Shown: positions 44,360 to 52,331 of the stretch, piece after piece
Layout: each line of letters begins with the position of its first letter
Numbering within the stretch: position 1 is the stretch's first letter
From: a virus
Strand: one strand, 5' to 3'
Length of the DNA stretch: 60,788 bases
IMG/VR virus record: IMGVR_UViG_3300037070_008166
Span: 1 to 60,788 of that record
Notes under the pieces: generated by a model
Databases searched by the model: none
Told to the model about the DNA's origin: nothing
The model's input: only the letters and a program-made list of their open reading frames with translations
Position numbers and translations under genes: made by a program

Positions 44360-46545
44360 GCAACTACCTTCTCAAGGAAGACTCCGATAGGATTCTTCAA
44401 GAGAACAACGATCCCATATTACTAGCGGCAACACTTGACGTAGTCGGCGCACATCGTAGTTCGACCAAACAACTCTTCGCCAGTATTGTCGCTGTTACGA
44501 TCCTCGGTGCGCATATTGCATCGACAGGACAGATTCATCCTGGAGCCACCGCCACTCAGGGCTATCGTTCGAATGCGGCGTTCTGGATTGGTGGTGCCGC
44601 TACTCCGTCATCTGGTACGACGATCATTGGTGCGCATCGATCATCTACAGCGCAACTCTTTGCGGGATCCATCGCATTCACTCTGACCGGCGCGCATCGC
44701 GCGTCGACGAAGCAACTTTTCGCTGGGTCAACATCTTACGTCGTCGTTGGTGCACATCGTGCTTCCACACTGACCCTGTTCGCTGGGTCTGTGACGACTG
44801 GCGCGGTGACGGTCACAGGTGCGCATAAGGCGTCCACTGTTCAGTTGTTCGCTGGCACCGCAAGTCCCGGTGCGGTCACCATTACGGGTGTCCACCGGGC
44901 GTCCACAGCGCAGTTGTTCGCTGGATCCGTGGCACTCAATGTCACGGGAGTCCATCGAGCATCTACTGTTCAACTGTTCGCTGGTACAGTCACAACGGGT
45001 GCGGTCACCGTCAGTGGCGTACATCGCGCCTCCACTGTGCAGTTGTTCGCTGGCACAGCCAGCCCACAAGCGGTCACGGTTACAGGTGTGCACCGTGCAT
45101 CGACCGTGCAGTTGTTCAGTGGTACAGCGATCGGCACGACGAACGTCACGGGCGCACACCGTGCATCAACCGTGCAGTTGTTCAGTGGTACAGCGAGTCC
45201 CGGGGCTGTCACGGTCACTGGCGCAACTCGAGCGTCCACGGTCCAGCTATTTGCCGGTTCGGTCACAGTCGGCGCGGTCACCGTATCTGGCGCGAATATT
45301 CCGAGTGGAAATCAGCGATTTGCTGGAAGTGCAGCCTACGTTGTAGTCGGAGCGTCTCGAGCAAGCACTGTCCAATTATTCAGTGGCACCGTATCACCGG
45401 GTGCTGTTACTGTAGTCGGAGCGTCTCGAGCAAGCACAATCCAGATGTTCGCGGGCTCCACCGCGTTCACGCTGACCGGGGCGCACCGACCGTCGACGGT
45501 TCAGCTATTTGCCGGGTCGATAACCACTGGAGCGGTGACAGTTACGGGAGCCCATCGTGGTTCCTCCGTTGCCCTCTTCCCCGGAAGCGTGGTGCTCACG
45601 GTCCTTGGTGCCAGCCGTCCCTCAACGGCCCAGCTCTTCGCAGGGAGCGTCAGCGTCGGAGCCGTAGGCGTAACGGGCGCGCACGTCTCATCGACGGCCC
45701 AGGCGTTCGCTGGGACGGTGACAACCGGCAATTCCCTGTCTGGCGTTCGGGTCGAATCCACGGCCCAACTGTTCAGTGGCACGGTGACAACCGGCGCGGT
45801 CATCGTGGTTGGGGCACACCGGGCATCGACCAAGCAATTGTTTAGTGGCACGGTCACCACACTCACGAATATCACCGGAGCGTTCATACCCAGTGGAAAT
45901 CAGCGATTTGCGGGCCGTGCCGCCTACGTCATCAACGGGGCGCATCGCACGTCGACCACGCAATTCTTTGCCGGGTCGATCACGACTGGCGCGGTCACAA
46001 TCTTTGGTGCCAGAATCGGACCCGGAAATGCACGATTCGCCGGCAGCGTCACAACGGGCGCGGTCGGAGTCACGGGATCCTTCATTCCAAGCGGCAATCA
46101 ACGATTTGCCGGCACGGTTCATCCAAGCCAACCGATCATTGGCGCGACGATCGCATCGACAACGCAGCTATTTGCCGGCACCCTGATTCCTGGTGCGGTT
46201 ACGGTGACCGGCTCGAGCCGTGGTTCGACCGTCCAGGTCTTCGCCGGTGCGGTCACGCCCGGTGCGGTCACGGTCGGTGGCTCAACAATTCTGAGTGGAA
46301 ATGCGTGTTTCCCCGGATCGCTGAGCAGCACGGCGTTTCGGGGGATTCTGTATGCGGCGGGAAGCTACGACCCGATCATTCGGGCAGTAGGCAGCTACGA
46401 TCCGGCGATGGAGGTGGCGGGGAGTTATGAACCGGTCCCACCTGCCATCATCGAAGTCGCAGGCAGTTACAGTCTGGTGATTCATGTGGCGGGCAGCTAC
46501 GACACGGTCCTGCGGGCAGCTGGTTCATGGGATAGCGAGGTCTGA
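44356..46545 (+). CDS. Long repeat fibre, about 28 GAHRASTVQLFAG-type repeats
   Basis: 729 residues, almost entirely tandem repeats of 20-24 residues with the core V-T-V-T-G-A-H-R-A-S-T-V-Q-L-F-A-G and variants (SFIPSGNQRFAG). The strand-turn-strand pattern suggests a beta-solenoid or fibrous stack. The C-terminus switches to seven shorter G-S-Y/W repeats (GSYDPIIRAV, GSYDTVLRAA). No known fold or family is recognised. Near-identical DNA units (see repeat entries) allow repeat number to change by recombination. Likely an extended tail fibre or decoration. Confidence 0.75.
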   Translation: MSNYLLKEDSDRILQENNDPILLAATLDVVGAHRSSTKQLFASIVAVTILGAHIASTGQIHPGATATQGYRSNAAFWIGGAATPSSGTTIIGAHRSSTAQLFAGSIAFTLTGAHRASTKQLFAGSTSYVVVGAHRASTLTLFAGSVTTGAVTVTGAHKASTVQLFAGTASPGAVTITGVHRASTAQLFAGSVALNVTGVHRASTVQLFAGTVTTGAVTVSGVHRASTVQLFAGTASPQAVTVTGVHRASTVQLFSGTAIGTTNVTGAHRASTVQLFSGTASPGAVTVTGATRASTVQLFAGSVTVGAVTVSGANIPSGNQRFAGSAAYVVVGASRASTVQLFSGTVSPGAVTVVGASRASTIQMFAGSTAFTLTGAHRPSTVQLFAGSITTGAVTVTGAHRGSSVALFPGSVVLTVLGASRPSTAQLFAGSVSVGAVGVTGAHVSSTAQAFAGTVTTGNSLSGVRVESTAQLFSGTVTTGAVIVVGAHRASTKQLFSGTVTTLTNITGAFIPSGNQRFAGRAAYVINGAHRTSTTQFFAGSITTGAVTIFGARIGPGNARFAGSVTTGAVGVTGSFIPSGNQRFAGTVHPSQPIIGATIASTTQLFAGTLIPGAVTVTGSSRGSTVQVFAGAVTPGAVTVGGSTILSGNACFPGSLSSTAFRGILYAAGSYDPIIRAVGSYDPAMEVAGSYEPVPPAIIEVAGSYSLVIHVAGSYDTVLRAAGSWDSEV
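44437..46319 (+). repeat. Coding tandem repeat array, 60-72-base units
   Basis: About 28 diverged units encode the fibre repeats. Some are nearly identical: TGTAGTCGGAGCGTCTCGAG at 45342 recurs at 45411 as part of a 27-base exact match, spaced 69 bases (23 codons). Recent duplication or gene conversion is implied. It is coding, not CRISPR. Confidence 0.85.
46351..46541 (+). repeat. C-terminal GSYD repeats
   Basis: Seven units of about 9-11 codons beginning GGAAGCTACGA or close variants close the repeat fibre. They differ in length and sequence from the main array, so the protein has two repeat tiers; the short tier may form a cap or tip. Confidence 0.75.
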
Positions 46546-46547
46546 TT

Positions 46548-46925
46548 ATGGCTGAGGAAGTGAATATCGGGGGAGATGGCACACTGTTCAAGGGAGAGGA
46601 CAAGGAACTCGAACTGGAACTTTTCCTCAAGTCAGATCCCACGGTGGCGGTGGATTGGTCGACCTGGGAAACAATCGTCGATATTCGGAAGAAAGACACA
46701 TCCGGGGATCCAGCAATTCTCTCCAAGGTGGTGGACCCGCCCACCGGATTGTTCGATCCGATCCGGGCGAACAATGATCAACGTGGCCACGTGATCTTCA
46801 CGGATACGGAACTGAACTTCTACCGGACGGAAGGCTATCGGTGGTCGTGGAAACGTATGGATGATGGGAGCGAAACGATCCTTGCCTGGGGTGCATTCAG
46901 CCCACAGAAAGCCACGGCTCCCTGA
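46548..46925 (+). CDS. 125-residue beta-rich structural protein, unknown
   Basis: Last plus-strand gene. ELELELFLKSDPTVAVDWSTW and YRTEGYRWSWKRMDDGSETI resemble small beta-sandwich proteins common after fibre genes in environmental phages (BppU-like N-domains look similar). Two bases separate it from the repeat fibre. A fibre-attachment or tip role is inferred from position. Confidence 0.6.
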   Translation: MAEEVNIGGDGTLFKGEDKELELELFLKSDPTVAVDWSTWETIVDIRKKDTSGDPAILSKVVDPPTGLFDPIRANNDQRGHVIFTDTELNFYRTEGYRWSWKRMDDGSETILAWGAFSPQKATAP

Positions 46926-46960
46926 TCATTGGTGCCAGATCCGGACGATCACCAACAGAA

Positions 46961-46996
46961 ATGGCCCGACACCCGATGGATTGGGTGGCGGGCCAT
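46961..46996. terminator. Hairpin between convergent gene arrays
   Basis: ATGGCCCG (46961-46968) pairs with CGGGCCAT (46989-46996) and the stem continues past one A-G mismatch with CACCC/GGGTG, leaving an 8-base loop. On the minus strand it is followed by a U-rich stretch (TTTCTGTT), a reasonable terminator for the minus array. It can also stop plus-strand transcripts. A second stem GTTCGA/TCGAAC lies at 47025-47041. Confidence 0.6.
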
Positions 46997-47001
46997 GGCT
47001 G

Positions 47002-47097
47002 TTAGGACTTCCGACGGCGTCGACGTTCGATCTTGTCGAACCGTTTCTGCTGCTGGCGCTTACTTAACGTCTGCTTCAGTGGCTTTGGTCGTTTCAA
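47002..47097 (-). CDS. 31-residue arginine-rich peptide
   Basis: A TTG start at 47097 is preceded by AAGGGAGG at good spacing and lies inside the end of the upstream gene. The peptide is extremely basic (SKRQQQKRFDKIERRRRRKS), likely to bind nucleic acid. Its stop is followed at once by the terminator hairpin. Too short for family recognition; real by ribosome site and context, not proven. Confidence 0.45.
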   Translation of the reverse strand: MKRPKPLKQTLSKRQQQKRFDKIERRRRRKS

Positions 47098-47434
47098 GGT
47101 CCCTCCCTTTGATCCAATCTTCCACAGCCTTCTTCGATCCCCACGCGTTGCCTGGCGCGTAGTTGTACATGAAGTAGTGATAGTACCAGATGAGATGCTT
47201 GTTCTCCTCGTCTGCTGCCTTACACGCCTTCCCGAGATCGTTCGTGAGAATCCCCATCAGGAAGTCGCCAGGCGGAACCCGCCCAACGAAATAGCGGAGG
47301 ATCCCGCCGCACATGTAGCCGGGGATGCTCGAGCCGACCAACGCACGCTCCAGCTTTTCCAAGATGTAACGCTGGAGGTTCGTCAGCTCCGTGTTCGGCA
47401 GTTCCGTGTGTCTAACCAGATTGATGTCGCTCAT
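47060..47434 (-). CDS. 124-residue protein, unknown
   Basis: The ATG overlaps the preceding gene's stop. Aromatic and helical stretches (HLIWYYHYFMYNYAPGNAWG, LTNLQRYILEKLERALVG) dominate; there is no membrane-length run or known motif. Near the end of the minus array headed by the helicase. Confidence 0.55.
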   Translation of the reverse strand: MSDINLVRHTELPNTELTNLQRYILEKLERALVGSSIPGYMCGGILRYFVGRVPPGDFLMGILTNDLGKACKAADEENKHLIWYYHYFMYNYAPGNAWGSKKAVEDWIKGRDLETTKATEADVK

Positions 47435-47607
47435 CGCCCTGCTCTCCTATCCAGTTGGGCGCGGTGAAGTCGGGTCACGCGCCAGCCTTTCGGTCGCTTG
47501 CAGTTAATGCACACGTCCCGTGCATCGTAGCAGCAGGACGTGCCCGGTGTCTCGCAGTAGGCGGAACCCTTCGGTGCCGCCCTGGGGTTCGCGTGCTTAT
47601 CGGTCAT
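47431..47607 (-). CDS. 58-residue cysteine-rich protein
   Basis: ATG at 47607 within the end of the upstream gene; a longer in-frame start at 47679 would overlap that gene fully and is rejected. Cysteines in YCETPGTSCCYDARDVCINC suggest a zinc or disulfide knuckle, followed by a basic C-terminus (KGWRVTRLHRAQLDRRAG). Function unknown. Confidence 0.55.
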   Translation of the reverse strand: MTDKHANPRAAPKGSAYCETPGTSCCYDARDVCINCKRPKGWRVTRLHRAQLDRRAGR

Positions 47608-47743
47608 TCCACAGCCCCAATTCCCGACATCGTCGGACCAGACCGATCGTGAGCCGATAGGCTGCGTCGTCATTTCCAAGCTGGATTGCGTGCCAGATAC
47701 ACGCAGTCCACGAGTTAATGACCTGACTCTGTCCTCGTGTCAT
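47597..47743 (-). CDS. 48-residue protein, unknown
   Basis: ATG at 47743 overlaps the ligase stop (ATGA) and the TAA overlaps the next start. The peptide is amphipathic helical (SWTACIWHAIQLGNDDAAYR, LTIGLVRRCRELGLW). The double overlap strongly suggests a translated gene. No family recognised. Confidence 0.6.
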   Translation of the reverse strand: MTRGQSQVINSWTACIWHAIQLGNDDAAYRLTIGLVRRCRELGLWNDR

Positions 47744-48609
47744 TCGTCCTCCCATCGGTCCCATCGCGGGTGGCGGTAGGATCCGTCCGGCGTGCGCTCC
47801 TGGAACTCGATGCGGAGTTTGCGCCCGATGTCAGGGTGGACACGACCCACCCGAGCTCGCTCTTCGAGGGCACGGCATTCTTTGTCGTTCCTCGTTTTGA
47901 CCGTCGTCTCATTACCATCCTCGTCACGAAGCTGAACCATCCCATAGTTCCCTCGATACTGAATCTCCCCCTTCGACGGGATGAACCCGACGACTTCGAG
48001 CACGGCGGTCCGGAGCGCCTTGATCTTGATCCAGGCATCCTTCGGTCGCTTCCCTGGGACGTAGGTCGACTTCCTCCGCTTGAGGATGACGCCCTCCCCG
48101 TCCTTGGCCCAGATCTTGCTGACCGCCTTGTCCACGTCATCATTGTTCTTGACGTGCCACATCGGCGACAGCATCACAGAATCACTCAGCAGTCCTTTCG
48201 TCTGGATCTCTTCCAGATACGCGCGACGCTCGTCGTAGTTCTGCTGGACGATGGACACGCCGAGCAGATCCACGATGTCGAAGACCACGTAGATCAGGTT
48301 CGGGCCGTTGGCGATTTCCTTCACGCCGAAGGAGCGGTCGCCTGGCACGAACAGTTCCCCGTCGTAGACCCCACGCGGCAATCGCACGAGGTCCAGGATG
48401 ATGTGCGGAGGCAGCGCACGGACGATCCCGTTCCGGCTCCACGCGATGGGTGCGCGGTTCGGTTCCACCCGAACCATGATGCGGTGTCCGTCGTATTTCT
48501 GCTCGAGCGCCCAGATGCCCGGTTCGATGTTCAGGAACTTGGGCATCGACGCGGCGAGCATCGGTGTGGTGAATGACACGGTCGTATCCTCCTCGAATAG
48601 TCTGGTCAT
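47740..48609 (-). CDS. ATP-dependent DNA ligase
   Basis: 289 residues from the ATG at 48609, three bases after the previous stop; 42 further codons upstream in frame belong to the upstream gene. Nucleotidyltransferase motifs are complete: motif I EQKYDGHRIM with K38 as the adenylated lysine, YDGELF (III), LIYVVFDIVDL (IIIa), GEGVILKRR (IV) and WIKIKALR (V). A short C-terminal OB domain follows. It seals nicks in replication or repair, perhaps with the helicase of the same block. Confidence 0.93.
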   Translation of the reverse strand: MTRLFEEDTTVSFTTPMLAASMPKFLNIEPGIWALEQKYDGHRIMVRVEPNRAPIAWSRNGIVRALPPHIILDLVRLPRGVYDGELFVPGDRSFGVKEIANGPNLIYVVFDIVDLLGVSIVQQNYDERRAYLEEIQTKGLLSDSVMLSPMWHVKNNDDVDKAVSKIWAKDGEGVILKRRKSTYVPGKRPKDAWIKIKALRTAVLEVVGFIPSKGEIQYRGNYGMVQLRDEDGNETTVKTRNDKECRALEERARVGRVHPDIGRKLRIEFQERTPDGSYRHPRWDRWEDE

Positions 48610-48611
48610 GG

Positions 48612-49025
48612 TTACTCGGCCTCCCCCGGCAAGTTTTCCAACGCCTCGTTGGCCCATTCGTCGGGCCCGTCGAGCGTGAGATCCTCGAACTGAAGTGGCT
48701 GGATGGCTCCATCCTGACCGTCGACGGCCTCCCACGCTTCGACCATCTCACTGGCCACTTCCCCCTTCTCCCCTTCCTTCCACGTGTCGGTGTGGTCATC
48801 GAACTCGCTGCGGAGGCGTTCCGTGATTTCGGCGACGAAGGCCATCTCTGTTTCCAGCTTCTGGTTGTAGATTTCCACCACCGTGCCGTTGAACTGGTCG
48901 ATGAGCTCGCGGATCTGCGCGTTCAGGTCCTCCAGCCTCGCCTCCACCACGTCCTTCGCGTCGGACAGCACGTTCATGGACGCGTTCAGGTTCTTCTGCT
49001 CGGCCTTGCTCAAGCGAAACGCCAT
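48612..49025 (-). CDS. Coiled-coil acidic protein
   Basis: 137 residues. A long helix (KAEQKNLNASMNVLSDAKDV to ITERLRSEF) predicts a coiled coil, followed by an acidic tail (FEDLTLDGPDEWANEALENL). Translationally coupled to its neighbours. No family recognised; an oligomeric partner of the ligase or helicase is possible. Confidence 0.6.
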   Translation of the reverse strand: MAFRLSKAEQKNLNASMNVLSDAKDVVEARLEDLNAQIRELIDQFNGTVVEIYNQKLETEMAFVAEITERLRSEFDDHTDTWKEGEKGEVASEMVEAWEAVDGQDGAIQPLQFEDLTLDGPDEWANEALENLPGEAE

Positions 49026-49240
49026 TAATCTACCCTCCTCACGTCGACCACTTTGACCACATCTTCGCTGTTCGGATTGAGGTCGTTCCAGAACGACTCG
49101 TAGACCGCTTCCACGTCCGCCGGTGTCTTACTTGTGCGGAACATGAGATTGTCCTTCGTGTCGATCACTTCCACGCGGGCCTTCCCCACCCGCCGTCGCG
49201 TTGCCCGGCTCATGGCGACGGCGGTCACTGCGAACTTCAT
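49025..49240 (-). CDS. 71-residue protein, unknown
   Basis: ATG at 49240 overlaps the previous TGA (ATGA) with GGAG seven bases upstream; an ATG four codons earlier is less well placed. A basic beta segment (ATRRRVGKARVEVIDTKDN) precedes a helical, acidic part. Ends at the base where the coiled-coil gene starts. Confidence 0.55.
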   Translation of the reverse strand: MKFAVTAVAMSRATRRRVGKARVEVIDTKDNLMFRTSKTPADVEAVYESFWNDLNPNSEDVVKVVDVRRVD

Positions 49241-49473
49241 GGTTGACTCCATCCTAGCTGTTCTATCATCTGAGTGAGATTGACTTCACCCATCGAATTC
49301 CACACAACAAATATCTTCCCAGATGCTGTGTGAAATGCACGTGCGCCATACGGACCACACGACGGAAAGCCATCGTGGCCGTATTTCACACTGACGATTG
49401 TCTCGTTCAGCAACGCATCAAAGCTGACGTGACGACGGATCCATCGCTTTTCTTTCTTGGTGCCAGATTCCAT
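49237..49473 (-). CDS. 78-residue protein, KTFN-like fold possible
   Basis: Starts at the ATG at 49473 (GGAG upstream), seven bases after the helicase ends; 18 earlier codons in frame are within the helicase gene. The start encodes MESGTKKEKRW, where the TCTGGCACCA decamer is coding. The rest is beta-rich (GARAFHTASGKIFVVWNSMG), reminiscent of small KTSC-like proteins but not secure. Function unknown. Confidence 0.55.
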   Translation of the reverse strand: MESGTKKEKRWIRRHVSFDALLNETIVSVKYGHDGFPSCGPYGARAFHTASGKIFVVWNSMGEVNLTQMIEQLGWSQP

Positions 49474-49477
49474 CGTC

Positions 49478-50932
49478 CTACTCCGTGACCCAGACCAAGG
49501 ACTTCTTGGCCCGCGTGATAGCGACATACTGGATGTTCTTTTCTTCCTGGTTGTGGTTGCGCAGCGTCGACTGCAGCACGAACACCCGGTCGGCCTCCAG
49601 ACCCTTCGACTTGTGGACCGACGAGCACGTGATCATACCCGCCTTGCCCAAGCCGTCATCCACGAACAACGCTTCGATGCGATCGAGCACTTCAGCCACA
49701 TCCTCGGCTCCATCCGTGAGCTCGATGAGCATGTCCGCCTTGTCCCGGATTCCCTCGACCAGTTTCTCCCGCTTCGCTCGGATCATCCGGTCGATTTCCC
49801 GTTCCCGCCACGCGATGAGTCGGTCCGTGAACTCGGCGACCGTTCGCGCCTTCAGCTTGCGGCACAGTGCAATCAGACCCTGACCAATGTTCCGGCCTTC
49901 GATCTGGGTGCGTTTGCCATTCCGGAGCAGCCGCATCGCCACGTTGACGAGCGGGGCGTTCACCCGCGAGAGGATGAAGTCGCCGGGACCTGCTTCCAGG
50001 AAGAGCTCGTGATACTTGATCGTTCGCACCTCACCCTCGTGATTGTCCGGCCCTGCGCTGAAGTCTTCCACCAACCGCTGCGCTTCTGCCACGATGGCTT
50101 TTCCACACCGATACGTGGTGGTCAGTGGGAGTTCCTCGGCGTCCAGTTCCTGCTGAATTCGCGCCATGGACTCCGAGTCCGCACCACGAAAGGCGTAGAT
50201 CGCTTGCATGTCATCACCGACGCCGGCGATCCGGTTCCGGCACACGCCCATGGCCAGTTCCAGCTGCGCCTTGGTCATGTCCTGCATCTCGTCGATTACC
50301 ACGAGGTCATACGACTTGTGCATCCAGCCGTTGCGGACTGGCAGAAAGATCATGTCCGCGCCGTCGATCCCGGTCAATACCGGCTTCACCGACGCGGCCA
50401 GCTCCATCGCTTCGAGCGCCTTCGTCTCCACGAACTCCGCACCGAAGCCGAGCGGCTCGTAGGCTTCATCCGGAACCAGTTCGAACTGATACTGGATGTC
50501 GGTCAGATCGCCGACCTTGCGAGCGTGTGGTTCCATCTCGCGACCCTTCGAGTGCAGCTTGGAAATCAGCTTCTTGATCGCGTCTGGCACACGCACGCCG
50601 CACACTTGCTGCGTGAGGTTGTCCTGGCGATCATCCTCGAAGTTCACGATGACGTCGGGCCAGTAGATCTTGACACACGCGAGGCCGACGCCGTGCAGGG
50701 TCTTCACAGTCGCGCGGGAGTTGCGTTGCTTGAACTCCTTGGCGATGCGGTTGTTGTAGGCGCAGTAGAGAATGTCGCGTTCCGGCGCGGCATTGATCCC
50801 GTCCAGCGCCGTGGTCGACTTCCCGGTGCCGGCTCGAGCCTTGATGATGAGATAGGGGCGATGCACGAGCGGCAGTCCCAGGCCGAACTTGAACCACCGA
50901 ATGATCGCCTCTTGTTGCAGTGAGTGTTTCAT
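49478..50932 (-). CDS. UvrD-like SF1 DNA helicase
   Basis: 484 residues with the SF1A motif set: Walker A KARAGTGKSTT (residues 31-41), VVIDEMQDMT (II), GVGDDMQAIYAFRGAD (III), TTYRC (IV), HKSKGLEADRVFVLQ (V) and YVAITRAKKSLVWV (VI). Length is shorter than cellular UvrD, lacking large 1B/2B insertions. It unwinds DNA during replication, recombination or repair. First gene of its block, directly after leader A with CTGAGGAGG as ribosome site. Confidence 0.93.
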   Translation of the reverse strand: MKHSLQQEAIIRWFKFGLGLPLVHRPYLIIKARAGTGKSTTALDGINAAPERDILYCAYNNRIAKEFKQRNSRATVKTLHGVGLACVKIYWPDVIVNFEDDRQDNLTQQVCGVRVPDAIKKLISKLHSKGREMEPHARKVGDLTDIQYQFELVPDEAYEPLGFGAEFVETKALEAMELAASVKPVLTGIDGADMIFLPVRNGWMHKSYDLVVIDEMQDMTKAQLELAMGVCRNRIAGVGDDMQAIYAFRGADSESMARIQQELDAEELPLTTTYRCGKAIVAEAQRLVEDFSAGPDNHEGEVRTIKYHELFLEAGPGDFILSRVNAPLVNVAMRLLRNGKRTQIEGRNIGQGLIALCRKLKARTVAEFTDRLIAWREREIDRMIRAKREKLVEGIRDKADMLIELTDGAEDVAEVLDRIEALFVDDGLGKAGMITCSSVHKSKGLEADRVFVLQSTLRNHNQEEKNIQYVAITRAKKSLVWVTE

Positions 50933-51011
50933 GGAGCCTCCTCAGGCCGGTTAATTCCGGCGACGCGGACGGATCTGGATGGTGCCAGATCCGTCGCGAA
51001 TTGATGCGTTT
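50933..51011 (-). promoter_or_regulatory. Repeated two-hairpin leader, copy A (helicase block)
   Basis: In minus orientation: TAGAAA, then hairpin 1 (GACGGATCTGG/CCAGATCCGTC, 50968-50995, 11 bp perfect, with GCACCAT at the apex), then hairpin 2 (GCCGG/CCGGC, 50946-50961, loop AATTAA), then CCTGAGGAGG and ATG. TAGAAA contains the stop of the upstream gene. Same architecture as copies B-F. Confidence 0.8.
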
Positions 51012-51179
51012 CTAGCTCCGGCTCGCTTCCGCGACGACTGGCGGCCACACGATTCCTGCACACGCGGTGCAGATCGCAATCTCACGCTTGATGTTGCCGT
51101 CCTCGTAGCGTTCGACGACTTCCTTCGTCATGGGTTCGTGCAGCTTCGTGATCTTCTGGCAGAGCTGACATCTAAACAT
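51012..51179 (-). CDS. 55-residue zinc-knuckle protein
   Basis: ATG at 51179 overlaps the end of the upstream gene by eight bases. Two C-x2-C pairs (MFRCQLCQKI and ICTACAGIVWPP) separated by about 30 residues make a treble-clef or ribbon-like zinc site. The last gene of its block; its TAG is the TAG of the leader's TAGAAA box. Possible nucleic-acid or host-protein binder. Confidence 0.65.
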   Translation of the reverse strand: MFRCQLCQKITKLHEPMTKEVVERYEDGNIKREIAICTACAGIVWPPVVAEASRS

Positions 51180-51375
51180 GTTTCTCTCCTTCCGTCACAG
51201 GCAGCATGTCGATGTGCACGCGGCACCCGGTCAGCTTCTCGAGGAACTGCTCGGTCTCGAGAATCTTCTGGGTGATTTCCACGGCGTTGAGCGTCTCCGC
51301 ATCCACCGGATACCCTGGCACGATGGCCAGGGTTTCCGTGGAACGCTTCACGGTGAGATGGAACTTGACCTTCAC
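51172..51375 (-). CDS. 67-residue protein, unknown
   Basis: GTG start at 51375 overlaps the previous TGA, with AAGGAGGCGAA upstream. The longer in-frame ORF to 51507 lies in the previous gene. Alpha/beta sequence (VKFHLTVKRSTETLAIVPGY, LNAVEITQKILETEQFLEKL). No family recognised. Confidence 0.6.
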   Translation of the reverse strand: MKVKFHLTVKRSTETLAIVPGYPVDAETLNAVEITQKILETEQFLEKLTGCRVHIDMLPVTEGEKHV

Positions 51376-51944
51376 TTCGCCTCCTTGGTGAACGCGCCGG
51401 TGAACAACCAGCGCAGCCGGTGCTTCAGCGGGACGGTGTTGAACAACGTCGTGGTCTCCAGGACCTGGAGGCGGAGCTCGTCGACCTGCGATTCGAGCGA
51501 CTTGCACCGGGCCTCGTATTCCCGACGGTCGAGCCGCATCTGCGACATCGCGGATTCGGTGACCGACGTCACGGTTTCCTTCAGGATGTCCTGTCCCTCG
51601 AGCTGCTCGGTGATCTTTTCGACGATCACTTCGTCCAGGTCCTTCTCCTTCACAAACTCGTCGAAGTCCAAGTCGTCGACGGCCTTTTCCACCATCGAAT
51701 CCAGGTTGTTGACGACCAGATCCTCGAGCCGACGGTCGAACTCCCGGCTCTCGAGCACTGACTCCCGGACTGCGTCTTCATCCAGGATCTCGGGCAGGTC
51801 TTCGATGCGCTTCTCGAGCAACGAGAGGAACGCTTCGGTGTGTTCACCGAGTCGACGGTCGAACTCGGTGGTAAACAACGGGTCCGTGCAGAACTGACAG
51901 GTGCCATTGATGCAGGTGCAGATACGAACAGGTGTGGTGCTCAC
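51372..51944 (-). CDS. 190-residue coiled-coil protein with N-terminal cysteine cluster
   Basis: Residues 9-19 hold CTCINGTCQFC, four cysteines in a tight cluster likely to bind zinc. The rest is highly charged and helical (LEKRIEDLPEILDEDAVRES, REYEARCKSLESQVDELRLQ), predicting long coiled coils. Start overlaps the previous gene by four bases. No family recognised. Confidence 0.6.
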   Translation of the reverse strand: MSTTPVRICTCINGTCQFCTDPLFTTEFDRRLGEHTEAFLSLLEKRIEDLPEILDEDAVRESVLESREFDRRLEDLVVNNLDSMVEKAVDDLDFDEFVKEKDLDEVIVEKITEQLEGQDILKETVTSVTESAMSQMRLDRREYEARCKSLESQVDELRLQVLETTTLFNTVPLKHRLRWLFTGAFTKEAK

Positions 51945-52141
51945 AGGGCCTCCTTCTTTTCGGTGATGTCATCGGTGGATGGAACGACGCGCCACTCGCG
52001 GACCAGGAGCCAGCGGCCCATCAGGTCCACGGCGTAGCGTTCGGCTTCCAGTTCGGTGCGGAACCGCAGCGCGTTGCCGGCCCAGACGCCGGAACTGTCA
52101 GCGATCACTTCGACTTTGAACGACTTCATCACGTCACTCAT
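51941..52141 (-). CDS. 66-residue protein, unknown
   Basis: Starts at 52141, eight bases inside the upstream gene; an internal ATG four codons later is an alternative. FKVEVIADSSGVWAGNALRF and LEAERYAVDLMGRWLLVREW suggest a small strand-helix-strand fold. Function unknown. Confidence 0.55.
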   Translation of the reverse strand: MSDVMKSFKVEVIADSSGVWAGNALRFRTELEAERYAVDLMGRWLLVREWRVVPSTDDITEKKEAL

Positions 52142-52331
52142 CGTAGAGCTCCTGTTCCACGCCAGCCCACTTGGCCAGAACTGAACTAATCACGAAGGAC
52201 TTCGAGCAGTTGAATCGCGCCGCGTCCCGTTCCACCCGACGGCGAATCGCCGGGTGGAGGGAGGACGGGGACGGGATGCGGATGACGTCGCGAATGCGCG
52301 GCTGGTTGCGAAGCGTCTTGTGCTTAGGCAT
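52134..52331 (-). CDS. Ribbon-helix-helix-like DNA-binding protein, putative
   Basis: 65 residues. A basic N-terminus (MPKHKTLRNQPRIRDVIRI) precedes HPAIRRRVERDAARFNCSKS and FVISSVLAKWAG, matching the strand-helix-helix layout of Arc/CopG-type proteins. It could regulate the block in which it lies, perhaps by binding the repeated leader DNA (speculation). Confidence 0.5.
   Translation of the reverse strand: MPKHKTLRNQPRIRDVIRIPSPSSLHPAIRRRVERDAARFNCSKSFVISSVLAKWAGVEQELYDE

Noticed and set aside
44437-46319. CRISPR-like repeat array
   Set aside because: Units are diverged, in frame and without spacers; they encode a repetitive protein.
49457-50923. 488-residue plus-strand open frame opposite the helicase
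   Set aside because: Antisense to a complete SF1 motif set; composition of a shadow frame.
50980-50989. T-box-like UGGUGCC sequence
   Set aside because: That sequence is on the plus strand, whereas the genes and their RNA are on the minus strand.
50968-50995. Rho-independent terminators at the leader hairpins
   Set aside because: No U-run follows hairpin 1 in any copy, and it is followed by a second hairpin and a ribosome site.
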